Assembly: GCA_900549185.1 (NCBI GenBank)
Contig: URNM01000054.1
Location: 1-12,455, forward strand
Direction of reading: 5' to 3'
From: an uncultured Collinsella sp.
GTDB lineage: Bacteria; Actinomycetota; Coriobacteriia; Coriobacteriales; Coriobacteriaceae
Length of the DNA: 12,455 bases
The number at the start of each line of letters is the position of its first letter. Positions within the stretch are counted from its first letter, which is position 1. Both the position numbers and the translations under genes were made by a program. The notes under the pieces were generated by a model, which saw nothing but the letters and a program-made list of their open reading frames with translations, ran no database searches and was not told the DNA's origin. Shown piece by piece: positions 5,986 to 12,403 of this stretch.

Positions 5986-7248
5986 TTAAGCGCTGTAGCC
6001 CATCGCTTGCAGCACAAACATGACGACTGTCAGCACCGTAATCACGGCGATAGTCGCCCAAGTGAGCACGTTCCACACACGGCCGTTGCGGTTGGCACCC
6101 ATAATGTGGCGATCCGCCGCGATAACCACCTGGAATACCAAGACTACAGGCAGCAGCACGCCATTGATGACCTGCGAGGTCATCATAATCTGGAACAGAT
6201 CGACGCCGGGCATAAGCACCAGCACGGCAGAAATGCCGATGATGGCCGTAATGATGCCGCGGTAAACCGGGGCCTCGTCCCAGCTGCGATCGGCGCCGCG
6301 CTCCCAACCAAAAGCCTCACAGATGGCACTCGACGTAACGCCCGGCAGCACGCAGGCAGCCAAAAAACTCGCTGCGACCAGGCCCGAGGCGAACAGCACC
6401 GTGGACCACTGGCCCGCGATGGGCTCCAACGCGCGAGCGGCATCGGCGGCATCGCTAATTTGAATACCCGCCGGGAACAGCACCGTACCGGTCGTGATGA
6501 TAATGAAGCCCGCAATGATATCAGCAGCGATCGAGCCGCTCACGGTATCAATACGCTGCAACACGATGTCGTCCTCGCCCGCATTCTTATCGACCACGTT
6601 GTTCTGAGCCAAGAAGATCATCCACGGTGCGATGGTGGTACCGATCGTTGCGACCACGAGCGACACGTAGCTGGGATCGTTCTGAATATTGGGGACGACC
6701 AAGTCGACCGCGACCTCGCCCCAGTTGGGGCCGGCCATAAACGCGGCGACGATGTAGGTCACGAACACGCAGCTTACCAGCAGCAGAATCTTCTCGATGC
6801 GCTGGAAACTGCCCGACATGGTAAGCATCCACACCAGCAGCGCCACGAGCGGCACCGAGATGCTCGCCGGAACGCCAAACAGAGCAAGGCCGCTCGCGAT
6901 ACCCGCGAACTCCGAGATGGTCACCGCCGTGTTGGCGATCAACAGCGCTGCCATGGCCAGCACGCTCTTGCGCACGCCAAAGCGCTCGCGAATGAGCGAC
7001 GCCAGGCCCTTACCCGTGACGCATCCGCAGCGCGCCGCGGTCTCCTGCGTCACGATAAGCAGCACGGTCATGACGGGAAGCATCCAGAGCATCTTATAGC
7101 CATAGCTGGCGCCCGCGCTGGAATACGTGGCGATGCCGCCAGCGTCATTGCCCGAAAGCGCCGCCAGAAGACCGGGGCCCATGGCGCCAAAGATGGCCGC
7201 GATGGTCAGCTTTTGCTTGGTGCTCGGCTTTTGCTTCGTATTTTGCAC
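5986..7248 (-). CDS. Nramp-family divalent metal transporter, NRMT-like (probable Mg2+)
   Basis: A polytopic membrane protein of 420 residues with the SLC11/Nramp fold. The metal-binding stretch of helix 1, normally DPGN, reads DAGG (35-38), keeping the Asp but replacing Asn by Gly. In helix 6 the usual MPH reads APW (GTTIAPW, 203-209), so the soft-metal ligand Met is lost. Loss of Asn and Met is the pattern I associate with Nramp-related magnesium transporters (NRMT), characterised in the coriobacterium Eggerthella lenta. This suggests Mg2+ rather than Mn2+/Fe2+ uptake, an inference from motifs. Start: GTG at 7248 has AGGTGG 4 nt upstream; the frame stays open further upstream only by overlapping the preceding gene. 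It begins 8 bp after the MgtE-like stop, so the two are co-transcribed and probably translationally coupled. A strong terminator follows. Confidence 0.9.
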   Translation of the reverse strand: MQNTKQKPSTKQKLTIAAIFGAMGPGLLAALSGNDAGGIATYSSAGASYGYKMLWMLPVMTVLLIVTQETAARCGCVTGKGLASLIRERFGVRKSVLAMAALLIANTAVTISEFAGIASGLALFGVPASISVPLVALLVWMLTMSGSFQRIEKILLLVSCVFVTYIVAAFMAGPNWGEVAVDLVVPNIQNDPSYVSLVVATIGTTIAPWMIFLAQNNVVDKNAGEDDIVLQRIDTVSGSIAADIIAGFIIITTGTVLFPAGIQISDAADAARALEPIAGQWSTVLFASGLVAASFLAACVLPGVTSSAICEAFGWERGADRSWDEAPVYRGIITAIIGISAVLVLMPGVDLFQIMMTSQVINGVLLPVVLVFQVVIAADRHIMGANRNGRVWNVLTWATIAVITVLTVVMFVLQAMGYSA

Positions 7249-7256
7249 GCGACCAC

Positions 7257-9101
7257 CTACCCCATGACCGACATGGTGAGCAGCACCGCGGCGATGCAGT
7301 ACGCCACACACGAGATCATGACGGCGATGACGTTCATGGCGGTACCCGACGTATTGAGGTCGTGCCCATCGCGCCAGAACAGCACCATCAGGTAAATCAC
7401 GGCGCTCATGTTGCCCACCAGGCAGATGATGGCCGCGATGTTAAAGCAGCCGGTAAAGAGCTGCTCCTCAAACATAGGGGCATCGAGGAACGCGGCAGTG
7501 CGCACCAGCTGCGCGCACAGGTAAGTAACAAGCGAAAGGATCAGGCCCATACCCGTGCTCTGGAAGAAGAATCCCAGGTACGGTTTGGGCTCGTCGTCGT
7601 GACCGTCGTACTCGAGGAAGTAGTTCTTGACGAACGACACCATGCGCGAGGCCGCCAGCAGCACGAGCGGCATGGCGCACATGGGGAACACCACCAGATG
7701 CGCGGAGCCCAGCGCCGTCCCCAGCACCGTCGCCATAATGCACGAGGCGATGCCCCACACGACGACCCAGTACTGACGATGCACGAACCAGCTGAGCACG
7801 TTCGTCGAGTCGTCCGACGCGCTATCGCCCGAGCCGACACCGGCGATCTGCAGGTCCTCCTGATGCTCCTCGGCGATAACGTCCATGGCGTCGTCGAAGG
7901 TCACGATGCCCAGGATATGACGGTTCTCGTCGCAGACAGGGATGGCAACCAGGTCGTACTTGGTCATCTCGTCCGTCACGTCTTCCTGGTCCTCGTCGGG
8001 CGACACGTAGACCAGGTCGCGATAGGCGAGCTGGCCCAGCGTGGCATCGCGGTCGGCCACGATCAACGTGCGCAGCGAGAGCACGCCGGTGAGCATGCCG
8101 CTCGGATCCTCGGTATAGACGTAATAGACACTCTCGAAGTCCTCATCGAGTTTGCGAATCGCCTCGATGGCATCGCCGACCGTCGCCGTGGCGGGCAGCG
8201 AGACAAACTCCGAGGTCATGATGCGGCCGGCGGTGTTGTCCTCATAGCCCAGCAGGTTACGAATCGCTTTCTCCTCCTTGACGCCCATCAGGCGCAGGAG
8301 CTTCTCGGCCTTCTCGTAATCGAGCTCGTCGATCAGGTCGGCGGCGTCGTCCGGGTCCATCATGGCCAGCATCGACGATGCGTCCGTATCGGACAGGCCC
8401 TCGAGCATCTCGGTCATGAGCTCGTCATCATCGAACTCCGAGATGGCCTCGGCGGCCTGGGCGGTGTCGAGCTGCGCGAACACCTGCGCACGCAGGCGCG
8501 GGTCGAGCTGCTCGATGATGTCGGCAATGTCGGCAGGGTGCAGCTCGCCAAGCGTCTTGTGCGACACCGAGAGCTGGATGTTCTTAGTCGAGCGATCGAG
8601 CAGGTCCATGTAAGACCAGGCGATAATGTCCTCGCTGAGCGGCTTGCCCAGGTGCTTCATAAAGCCTTCGACGATATGCTCGAGCGCGGGGCTGATGGCG
8701 CGTAGCAGACCGCGGGCACCGACCTCGGCGCCCAGCAGGCGCAGCTGATTTTCGCCCGACATGGAAAACTTGATGTCGTTGACGCGCACGACCTTCATGC
8801 CCTGCGTGTCGACAATCTGCTTGTTGAGCACGTCGCGGGCGAGCAGGAGTTCGGTCGGCTGCAGGTACGAAAAACGGATTTCGGTGGCCAACGTCTTAAG
8901 GTGTACACCCGTCTCGTCGATACGGTCGACCCATTTGCGCCAACTGATCATAAACGGCGTCTTGCCGGGACCGCGGAACGCGAGCGACGTCACGTGTGGA
9001 AAAACTTCGCCGGTAGCAATGCCAAAATCGTTCACAACGCCGAGCTTTTCGCCATCGACGTCCAAGACCGGCAGTTTGAGCATCTCACTCAGATAATTCA
9101 A
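7257..9101 (-). CDS. MgtE-like protein: PRC barrels, MgtE_N, two CBS domains, atypical membrane domain
   Basis: A 614-residue protein. Order: PRC-barrel-like segments (about 1-70 and 85-150), a helical MgtE_N domain (about 185-290, with repeated D/E-rich turns such as MDPDDAADLIDELD), CBS1 (about 295-350), CBS2 (about 358-415), a linker, then about five membrane helices (443-466, 468-490, 515-538, 548-572, 589-611). MgtE_N and CBS form the cytoplasmic Mg2+ sensor of MgtE channels. The second membrane helix should carry the family GNxGxQ-type pore motif but reads MPLVLLAASRMVSF (477-490), and I see no conserved pore Asp in the last helix. It may therefore sense Mg2+ and control its partner rather than conduct it. 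Start is TTG at 9101 with GGGGAG 5 nt upstream; the N-terminus NYLSEMLKLPV fits the PRC-barrel start. It is first in an operon with the Nramp gene. Confidence 0.85.
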   Translation of the reverse strand: MNYLSEMLKLPVLDVDGEKLGVVNDFGIATGEVFPHVTSLAFRGPGKTPFMISWRKWVDRIDETGVHLKTLATEIRFSYLQPTELLLARDVLNKQIVDTQGMKVVRVNDIKFSMSGENQLRLLGAEVGARGLLRAISPALEHIVEGFMKHLGKPLSEDIIAWSYMDLLDRSTKNIQLSVSHKTLGELHPADIADIIEQLDPRLRAQVFAQLDTAQAAEAISEFDDDELMTEMLEGLSDTDASSMLAMMDPDDAADLIDELDYEKAEKLLRLMGVKEEKAIRNLLGYEDNTAGRIMTSEFVSLPATATVGDAIEAIRKLDEDFESVYYVYTEDPSGMLTGVLSLRTLIVADRDATLGQLAYRDLVYVSPDEDQEDVTDEMTKYDLVAIPVCDENRHILGIVTFDDAMDVIAEEHQEDLQIAGVGSGDSASDDSTNVLSWFVHRQYWVVVWGIASCIMATVLGTALGSAHLVVFPMCAMPLVLLAASRMVSFVKNYFLEYDGHDDEPKPYLGFFFQSTGMGLILSLVTYLCAQLVRTAAFLDAPMFEEQLFTGCFNIAAIICLVGNMSAVIYLMVLFWRDGHDLNTSGTAMNVIAVMISCVAYCIAAVLLTMSVMG

Positions 9102-9113
9102 TGGTGCTCCCCA
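9081..9113 (-). CDS. 10-codon upstream ORF overlapping the mgtE-like start
   Basis: On the minus strand GGAGG is followed after 4 nt by ATG-ATG, encoding MMGSTIELSE and then TGA. This ORF has a better start codon and Shine-Dalgarno than the main gene and runs through its GGGGAG site and TTG start in another frame, ending within the sixth codon of the main ORF and one base before its internal ATG. It could be a leader peptide controlling the main gene by overlap or reinitiation. Translation is not proven, and the peptide matches nothing I know. Confidence 0.4.
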
Positions 9114-9303
9114 TCATAATTCCTCCGGACGCGGCCGCGCGTGCGGCGTCCGGGGGCTTCTGGATATGTATACGCATGCGCGGGCGGCACGCCGCTCGAC
9201 GCTTACACCCCGTGCATGCGCAAAAAGCACCTGCATGGGGTCATCGACTGTATGGTCGAGGTTTGGATTTCACCTGTAACCTTTCTCTTGACCCTCATTA
9301 ACC
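9102..9303 (-). promoter_or_regulatory. structured 5' leader of the mgtE-like/Nramp operon (candidate riboswitch)
   Basis: This is the long leader expected from the promoter at 9310-9318. On the minus strand GGGTCA (9294-9289) pairs with TGACCC (9243-9238) as P1, enclosing P2 (GGTT 9281-9278 with AACC 9263-9260) and P3 (TCGAC 9259-9255 with GTCGA 9248-9244). P1, P3 and P2 abut with almost no linker, giving a tight three-way junction. P4 (9241-9227 with 9221-9207, 13 of 15 positions paired, T5 loop) reuses P1 bases 9238-9241, so P1 and P4 exclude each other. A last GC-rich stem with CCGGACGC/GCGTCCGG arms (9151-9144 and 9130-9123) sits just before the ribosome sites. I could not match it to the M-box or another Mg riboswitch. 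Structure was found by eye, without an energy calculation. Confidence 0.55.
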
Positions 9304-9309
9304 GCAGTA

Positions 9310-9318
9310 ACTATAGCA
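9310..9318 (-). promoter_or_regulatory. extended -10 promoter of the mgtE-like/Nramp operon
   Basis: On the minus strand TGC-TATAGT (9318-9310) is an extended -10 element (TGn before the hexamer); no convincing -35 is seen 16-18 bp upstream. A start near 9303 would give the roughly 200-nt leader. Of the non-coding stretch 9102-9429, the part 9319-9392 shows nothing recognisable. Confidence 0.5.
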
Positions 9319-9392
9319 TCAGCATCGCCCTGCGGCATCGAATTTATGCGCTGCACATTGCAGGCATACCAAACGCTGACGCATCCGTGACA

Positions 9393-9432
9393 TAGTCATT
9401 GGGGACGTTCTTAAACGACTACCCAATGACTA
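9393..9432. repeat. second REP-like inverted repeat, overlapping the deacetylase-fold stop codon
   Basis: Arms TAGTCATTGGG (9393-9403) and CCCAATGACTA (9422-9432) pair perfectly over 11 bp; inside, CGTT (9406-9409) and AACG (9414-9417) form a second short stem. The right arm contains the TAG stop codon (9432-9430) of the deacetylase-fold gene. No T tract follows on the minus strand, so it is a poor terminator. Its sequence differs from the repeat at 68-118, except that both contain GGGGAC at the end of the left arm. Confidence 0.65.
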
Positions 9433-10836
9433 CTCTGTGGTGTCGTCGTCCTCGGCAAGTTGGGGGAACACGGCGTCCTTGGGCATGGTGACCTTCGTCA
9501 GCGAGGTGAGCTTTTTGCTCAATGCCGTGTCCGTCTTGACCAGGTCGCTGAGCGTCACGATCTTGTAGCCGTCGGCAATGAGGCCGTCGATAATCTGCGG
9601 CAGCGCCTCGAGCGTCTGCTCGGCGCATTCGTCTCTATCGGTGAGCAGCACGATATTGCCCGGCGTCACCGAATCGAGCACCGTCGAGACCTGCTCGTCG
9701 GCACCGTTGAGCAGCCAGTCGCCCGAGTCAATATTCCACGAGACCACGGCGGAGACCAGGTCCATCGCATCAATCCAGTTTTGCTCGTCAAAGGCAGCGT
9801 AGGGAGCACGCAGTAGCATCGTCTTCACGCCGGTCGCCGACTTAATCGCATCGGTGCCTTTCGTGATCTGTTCGCGTACCGCCTCACGGTCCTGACCCTT
9901 GAGCGAATCGTCGCTGTAGCTGTTGGATCCGATCTCGCACCCGGCATCGACAATCGCCTTGGCCGTGGCAGGCGAGGCCTCGGCCGCATCGCCCGAAAGG
10001 AAGAACGTCGCGGTGACGCCCTTTTCCTTGAGCACCTGCAAGATCTGTTTGGTGGCGCCGCTCGGACCCTCGTCAAACGTCAGCGCCACGTACTTTTTGT
10101 TGCCCTTGGGCGCCACGCTGGGGCACGCAACAACGCAATCGGTGGCGGGCACAACCTCGCCGCGGTCTTGCGTCTTGCCCGACTGCTCACCAACCCACAC
10201 CTCGGAGCGGCCCTGGACACCCCACGTCTGCACATACTCGATAGCGCCCGTGCCTTCGACCTTGAGCTTGGGCTCGATAACCGTAGCCTGAACCTCGTGC
10301 TTCTCGTAGATGTTACGGCCATCCTTGACCGTCACCTTCTCGCCACCCTCAAGTTCGCGGCTATCCCATTTGCCCTGCTTCACGCGCTTGCCGTCGACCT
10401 TCACCGACAGCTTTTCGCCCCCATGGCGCTTGAGCACGCTGTCATCGACGGCCAGCAGGTCGCCTGCGTCGTAGGTGTCAGTCAACTCCTGTTCGTCAAT
10501 GAGATTCTGCAGCGTAGAGCCCACGCGCACCGCGGTCTTCTGGCCGTTGAGCTCCACGTCCACACTGCGGTTGACGTAGCCCACGACGGCAGCGATAAAC
10601 AGCACGAGCGCGCAACCCACGGCGATCAGCGCATAGGGCAGGCGAGACGAACGACGGGGTGTGCGGCTGTTGCCGATGCGAGCGCTGCGGTCGCTAAAGC
10701 CGCGGCTATGGTTGAGATACATCGCGCCGGGCTTACGGTGACGCTTGCGCTGACCGCTGGGCAGCTGCCCCAGGTCGCGGCGCGCCGTCGGACGCGCACC
10801 CGAATGCCCGTTTAAGTTGGATCCGTTTTGGCGCAT
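9430..10836 (-). CDS. membrane-anchored polysaccharide-deacetylase-fold (NodB) protein, catalytic residues lost
   Basis: A 468-residue protein with a basic, Arg-rich cytoplasmic N-tail (1-66), one membrane helix (about 67-88), an extracytoplasmic region resembling the DUF348/G5-type linkers of cell-wall proteins (about 90-195), then a NodB-like domain (about 248-435). Active NodB enzymes need TFDDGP, H-x3-4-H, RxPY, DxxDW and a late LxH. Here TFDEGP (253-258), RAPY (343-346) and NIDSGDW (368-374) remain, but the metal motif usually like NHTYSHP reads SNSYSDD (304-310) and the late motif reads LLTD (397-400), so all the catalytic and metal-binding histidines are missing. It probably binds cell-wall glycan or has another role rather than deacetylating (inference). 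ATG at 10836 follows GGGGGAGG by 4 nt. It is transcribed apart from the PRC-barrel gene unless transcripts pass the hairpin at 10858-10887. Its stop codon lies inside a REP-like repeat. Confidence 0.85.
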   Translation of the reverse strand: MRQNGSNLNGHSGARPTARRDLGQLPSGQRKRHRKPGAMYLNHSRGFSDRSARIGNSRTPRRSSRLPYALIAVGCALVLFIAAVVGYVNRSVDVELNGQKTAVRVGSTLQNLIDEQELTDTYDAGDLLAVDDSVLKRHGGEKLSVKVDGKRVKQGKWDSRELEGGEKVTVKDGRNIYEKHEVQATVIEPKLKVEGTGAIEYVQTWGVQGRSEVWVGEQSGKTQDRGEVVPATDCVVACPSVAPKGNKKYVALTFDEGPSGATKQILQVLKEKGVTATFFLSGDAAEASPATAKAIVDAGCEIGSNSYSDDSLKGQDREAVREQITKGTDAIKSATGVKTMLLRAPYAAFDEQNWIDAMDLVSAVVSWNIDSGDWLLNGADEQVSTVLDSVTPGNIVLLTDRDECAEQTLEALPQIIDGLIADGYKIVTLSDLVKTDTALSKKLTSLTKVTMPKDAVFPQLAEDDDTTE

Positions 10837-10857
10837 ATGCCCTCCCCCATAAACACA

Positions 10858-10887
10858 GCAAGCCGGAGCAACAGGTCTCCGGCTTGC
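10858..10887 (-). terminator. hairpin between the PRC-barrel and deacetylase-fold genes
   Basis: A perfect 11-bp stem, GCAAGCCGGAG with CTCCGGCTTGC, has an 8-nt loop (10869-10876). On the minus strand it is followed by TGTGTTTATGG, a broken T tract. It likely ends the ytxH-PRC transcript. It lies only 10 nt before the GGGGGAGG ribosome site of the next gene, so partial read-through or attenuation is possible. Confidence 0.6.
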
Positions 10888-10908
10888 CTCCCATCATTTG
10901 GTACGTCG

Positions 10909-11664
10909 CTATTTTGTAGCTTTTGACGAGCCTCCGCTCGCCTTTTGGTATTCGTCCTTAAAGGCCTTGAACATGCCGCGCGTCTTGCCGAGCTGCTTGC
11001 CCAGTGCGCGACTGCCCTTGTCCACGGCAACCGATCCCTTGTCGTCGAGCACCTTGGCGCCCTTTTTGACCTTGTCGCCCACCACGACGCTGGCCTCGGC
11101 GGCCTTGGCAGCCGCACCGCCCGAATACCCGAGCGACTTGACCTCGTCCGAGACGACCATCGCGCCGTTCTCATAGCCGCGCAGCATCGTCGGCGGCACC
11201 TGCGTGTCACCAACCAAAACACTCGAAGCAGCACCGGCGGTCACATAGAATGCCTGCACAATGCCCGAACGCGGCTTGAACTCCACATCCGAGCAATAGC
11301 CCACGACGTCGCCCGATTCCGTGCGCACGTCCATACCGACCCAGATGATGCAATCGTCCAGGTTGATGTCGAGGCGCTTGGCGGCGGCGGCATCGTACGT
11401 GTCCTTGACGTCATCGACCGCAATGGCGCCCTCGTAGACACCAATGGCGTCGAGCGCTACGAATCGGTCGGGACGCTCGATCATGCCCGCGATATCGGAC
11501 TGGCGGACCATAAAGCCGACCACGCGCGTACCGCCCGGGGTAAAGACCGGAAAGTGAATCTTTCCGAGCTTTTTAGGGCTGCGCGGCGTGCCGTCCTTTT
11601 TGGTGCGCTTGTCCTCGGTAGGCTTGCGATAGATCTTGGCGCCGACAAAATCCCCGGCGCGCAT
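10909..11664 (-). CDS. PRC-barrel domain protein
   Basis: A 251-residue soluble protein without a signal peptide. The region 34-110 (KIHFPVFTPGGTRVVGFMV onward) and a second segment at about 116-165 (GMDVRTESGDVVGYCSDVEF, then a VQAFYV strand) look like two PRC-barrel folds, small beta-barrels used in RNA processing, photosynthetic and membrane-associated proteins. The C-terminal third (about 180-251) is Ala/Lys/Gly-rich and probably flexible or helical, ending in a basic tail. The ATG overlaps the TAA of the upstream ytxH-like gene by one base (TAATG), with GAGG 5 nt upstream inside that gene, so translation is probably coupled. That suggests the two products act together, perhaps at the inner membrane face. 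No specific function can be assigned. Confidence 0.82.
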   Translation of the reverse strand: MRAGDFVGAKIYRKPTEDKRTKKDGTPRSPKKLGKIHFPVFTPGGTRVVGFMVRQSDIAGMIERPDRFVALDAIGVYEGAIAVDDVKDTYDAAAAKRLDINLDDCIIWVGMDVRTESGDVVGYCSDVEFKPRSGIVQAFYVTAGAASSVLVGDTQVPPTMLRGYENGAMVVSDEVKSLGYSGGAAAKAAEASVVVGDKVKKGAKVLDDKGSVAVDKGSRALGKQLGKTRGMFKAFKDEYQKASGGSSKATK

Positions 11665-12053
11665 TATGCCTCGGTCGAGGGCTCCGCAGCCTCGGTATCA
11701 GCCTCGACGGCGTTCTCGACCACGACGTCGGCGGCAGGCGTCACGTTGCCGCCCGAAATGGCGTCGTTGAGCTGCTCACGCAGCTGGTCCATGCGCTCGC
11801 GGGCCAGGTCGACCTTGGCGCGCAGGTCGTCGGTCTTGGCGTCGACCATCGGGCCAAAGTCATTCACCGCAGCACGGGCCTCCTCGGCGCTGTGCTCGTA
11901 GGTGTCGCGCATATTGTCCCAGGCGTCGTTGGCGATATCGGCAGCCATGGCGCGGGTCTCGGCGCCCGAGCGCGGGGCCAGAGCAACGCCGACAATAGCG
12001 CCGGCAGCGGCACCAAAAAGTGCGCCGGAGACAAAGCTGAAAGTCTTACCCAT
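11664..12053 (-). CDS. YtxH domain-containing small membrane protein
   Basis: A 129-residue protein with an N-terminal Gly/Ala-rich membrane helix (about 7-27) carrying the YtxH-type pattern of spaced glycines ending in LAPRSGAETR (24-33). Next comes a long charged helix, probably coiled coil (about 34-100, with RAKVDLARERMDQLREQL), and a Glu/Ala-rich acidic tail. Such proteins are general-stress or envelope-associated in Gram-positives; the exact role is unknown. The start at ATG 12053 has AGGA 6 nt upstream; ATG at 12059 is equally possible and adds Met-Ile. The gene is first in a two-gene unit, with the PRC-barrel gene overlapping its stop. Confidence 0.85.
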   Translation of the reverse strand: MGKTFSFVSGALFGAAAGAIVGVALAPRSGAETRAMAADIANDAWDNMRDTYEHSAEEARAAVNDFGPMVDAKTDDLRAKVDLARERMDQLREQLNDAISGGNVTPAADVVVENAVEADTEAAEPSTEA

Positions 12054-12070
12054 GATCATTCCTCTCCTGC

Positions 12071-12110
12071 GGGCACGTCGGTGCCCACCGTTTGAATGTT
12101 GTCCATTATA
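12071..12110 (-). promoter_or_regulatory. promoter and leader hairpin of the ytxH-PRC unit
   Basis: A consensus TATAAT (12110-12105 on the minus strand) lies about 50 bp before the start; no good -35 is seen. The short leader contains the hairpin GGGCAC-CGAC-GTGCCC (12086-12071), which ends 3 nt before the AGGAGAGGA ribosome region and could modulate translation. Confidence 0.55.
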
Positions 12111-12189
12111 CCCGCAGCGCATCACTTGCCGCTCCGCTCATCTACGTACGGCAAAGGCGCAGGTACGTGATGGTGATAAACGCGTAGGC

Positions 12190-12403
12190 CTACTCCTGGG
12201 GCATAGCCGACATGGCCACCGTGGCACCCGGGTCCTCGCCGGCGCCGTCCACGAGCGGCAGGCTGCCCTCATGCGCAGGTCCTGCCGGAACCGTCGCAGC
12301 ACCGCCAAAGACGGCAGCGGAGGCCTCGTGGTTCTCGGCAACCGCGCCCTCGGTATCAATCGCCACCTGGAACTCGTCGTCAAAGTTGGGGACACCCTGG
12401 GGC
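12190..12403 (-). CDS. C-terminal end of an unassigned protein, truncated by adapter sequence
   Basis: Seventy residues are readable from 12402 to the TAG at 12190, beginning PQGVPNFDDEFQ and ending AMSAMPQE. The segment is acidic and rich in Ala, Gly, Glu and Pro, typical of a disordered C-terminal tail, with no recognisable domain. The true N-terminus lies beyond the end of the genomic sequence. The in-frame ATG further upstream, giving a peptide that starts MCIRDR, comes from adapter and is false. The codons match the high-GC style of the neighbours, so the fragment itself is genuine. I do not recognise the family. No terminator with a T tract follows it before the ytxH promoter. Confidence 0.6.

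Noticed and set aside
5926..7395. Plus-strand open frame of 489 codons opposite the Nramp gene
   Set aside because: Low-complexity composition rich in Arg/His/Asp and full overlap with a well-supported transporter; antisense shadow. The same reasoning removes 7362-8705, 817-1419 and 103-786.
9102..9303. M-box (ykoK) or ydaO-type riboswitch in the Mg-operon leader
   Set aside because: I looked for the conserved blocks of these families as I remember them and found none, so the leader is reported as an unassigned structure.
12138..12172. ACGTAC...GTACGT inverted repeat upstream of the ytxH promoter as a terminator
   Set aside because: Only 6-bp arms, a long loop and no T tract on either strand.
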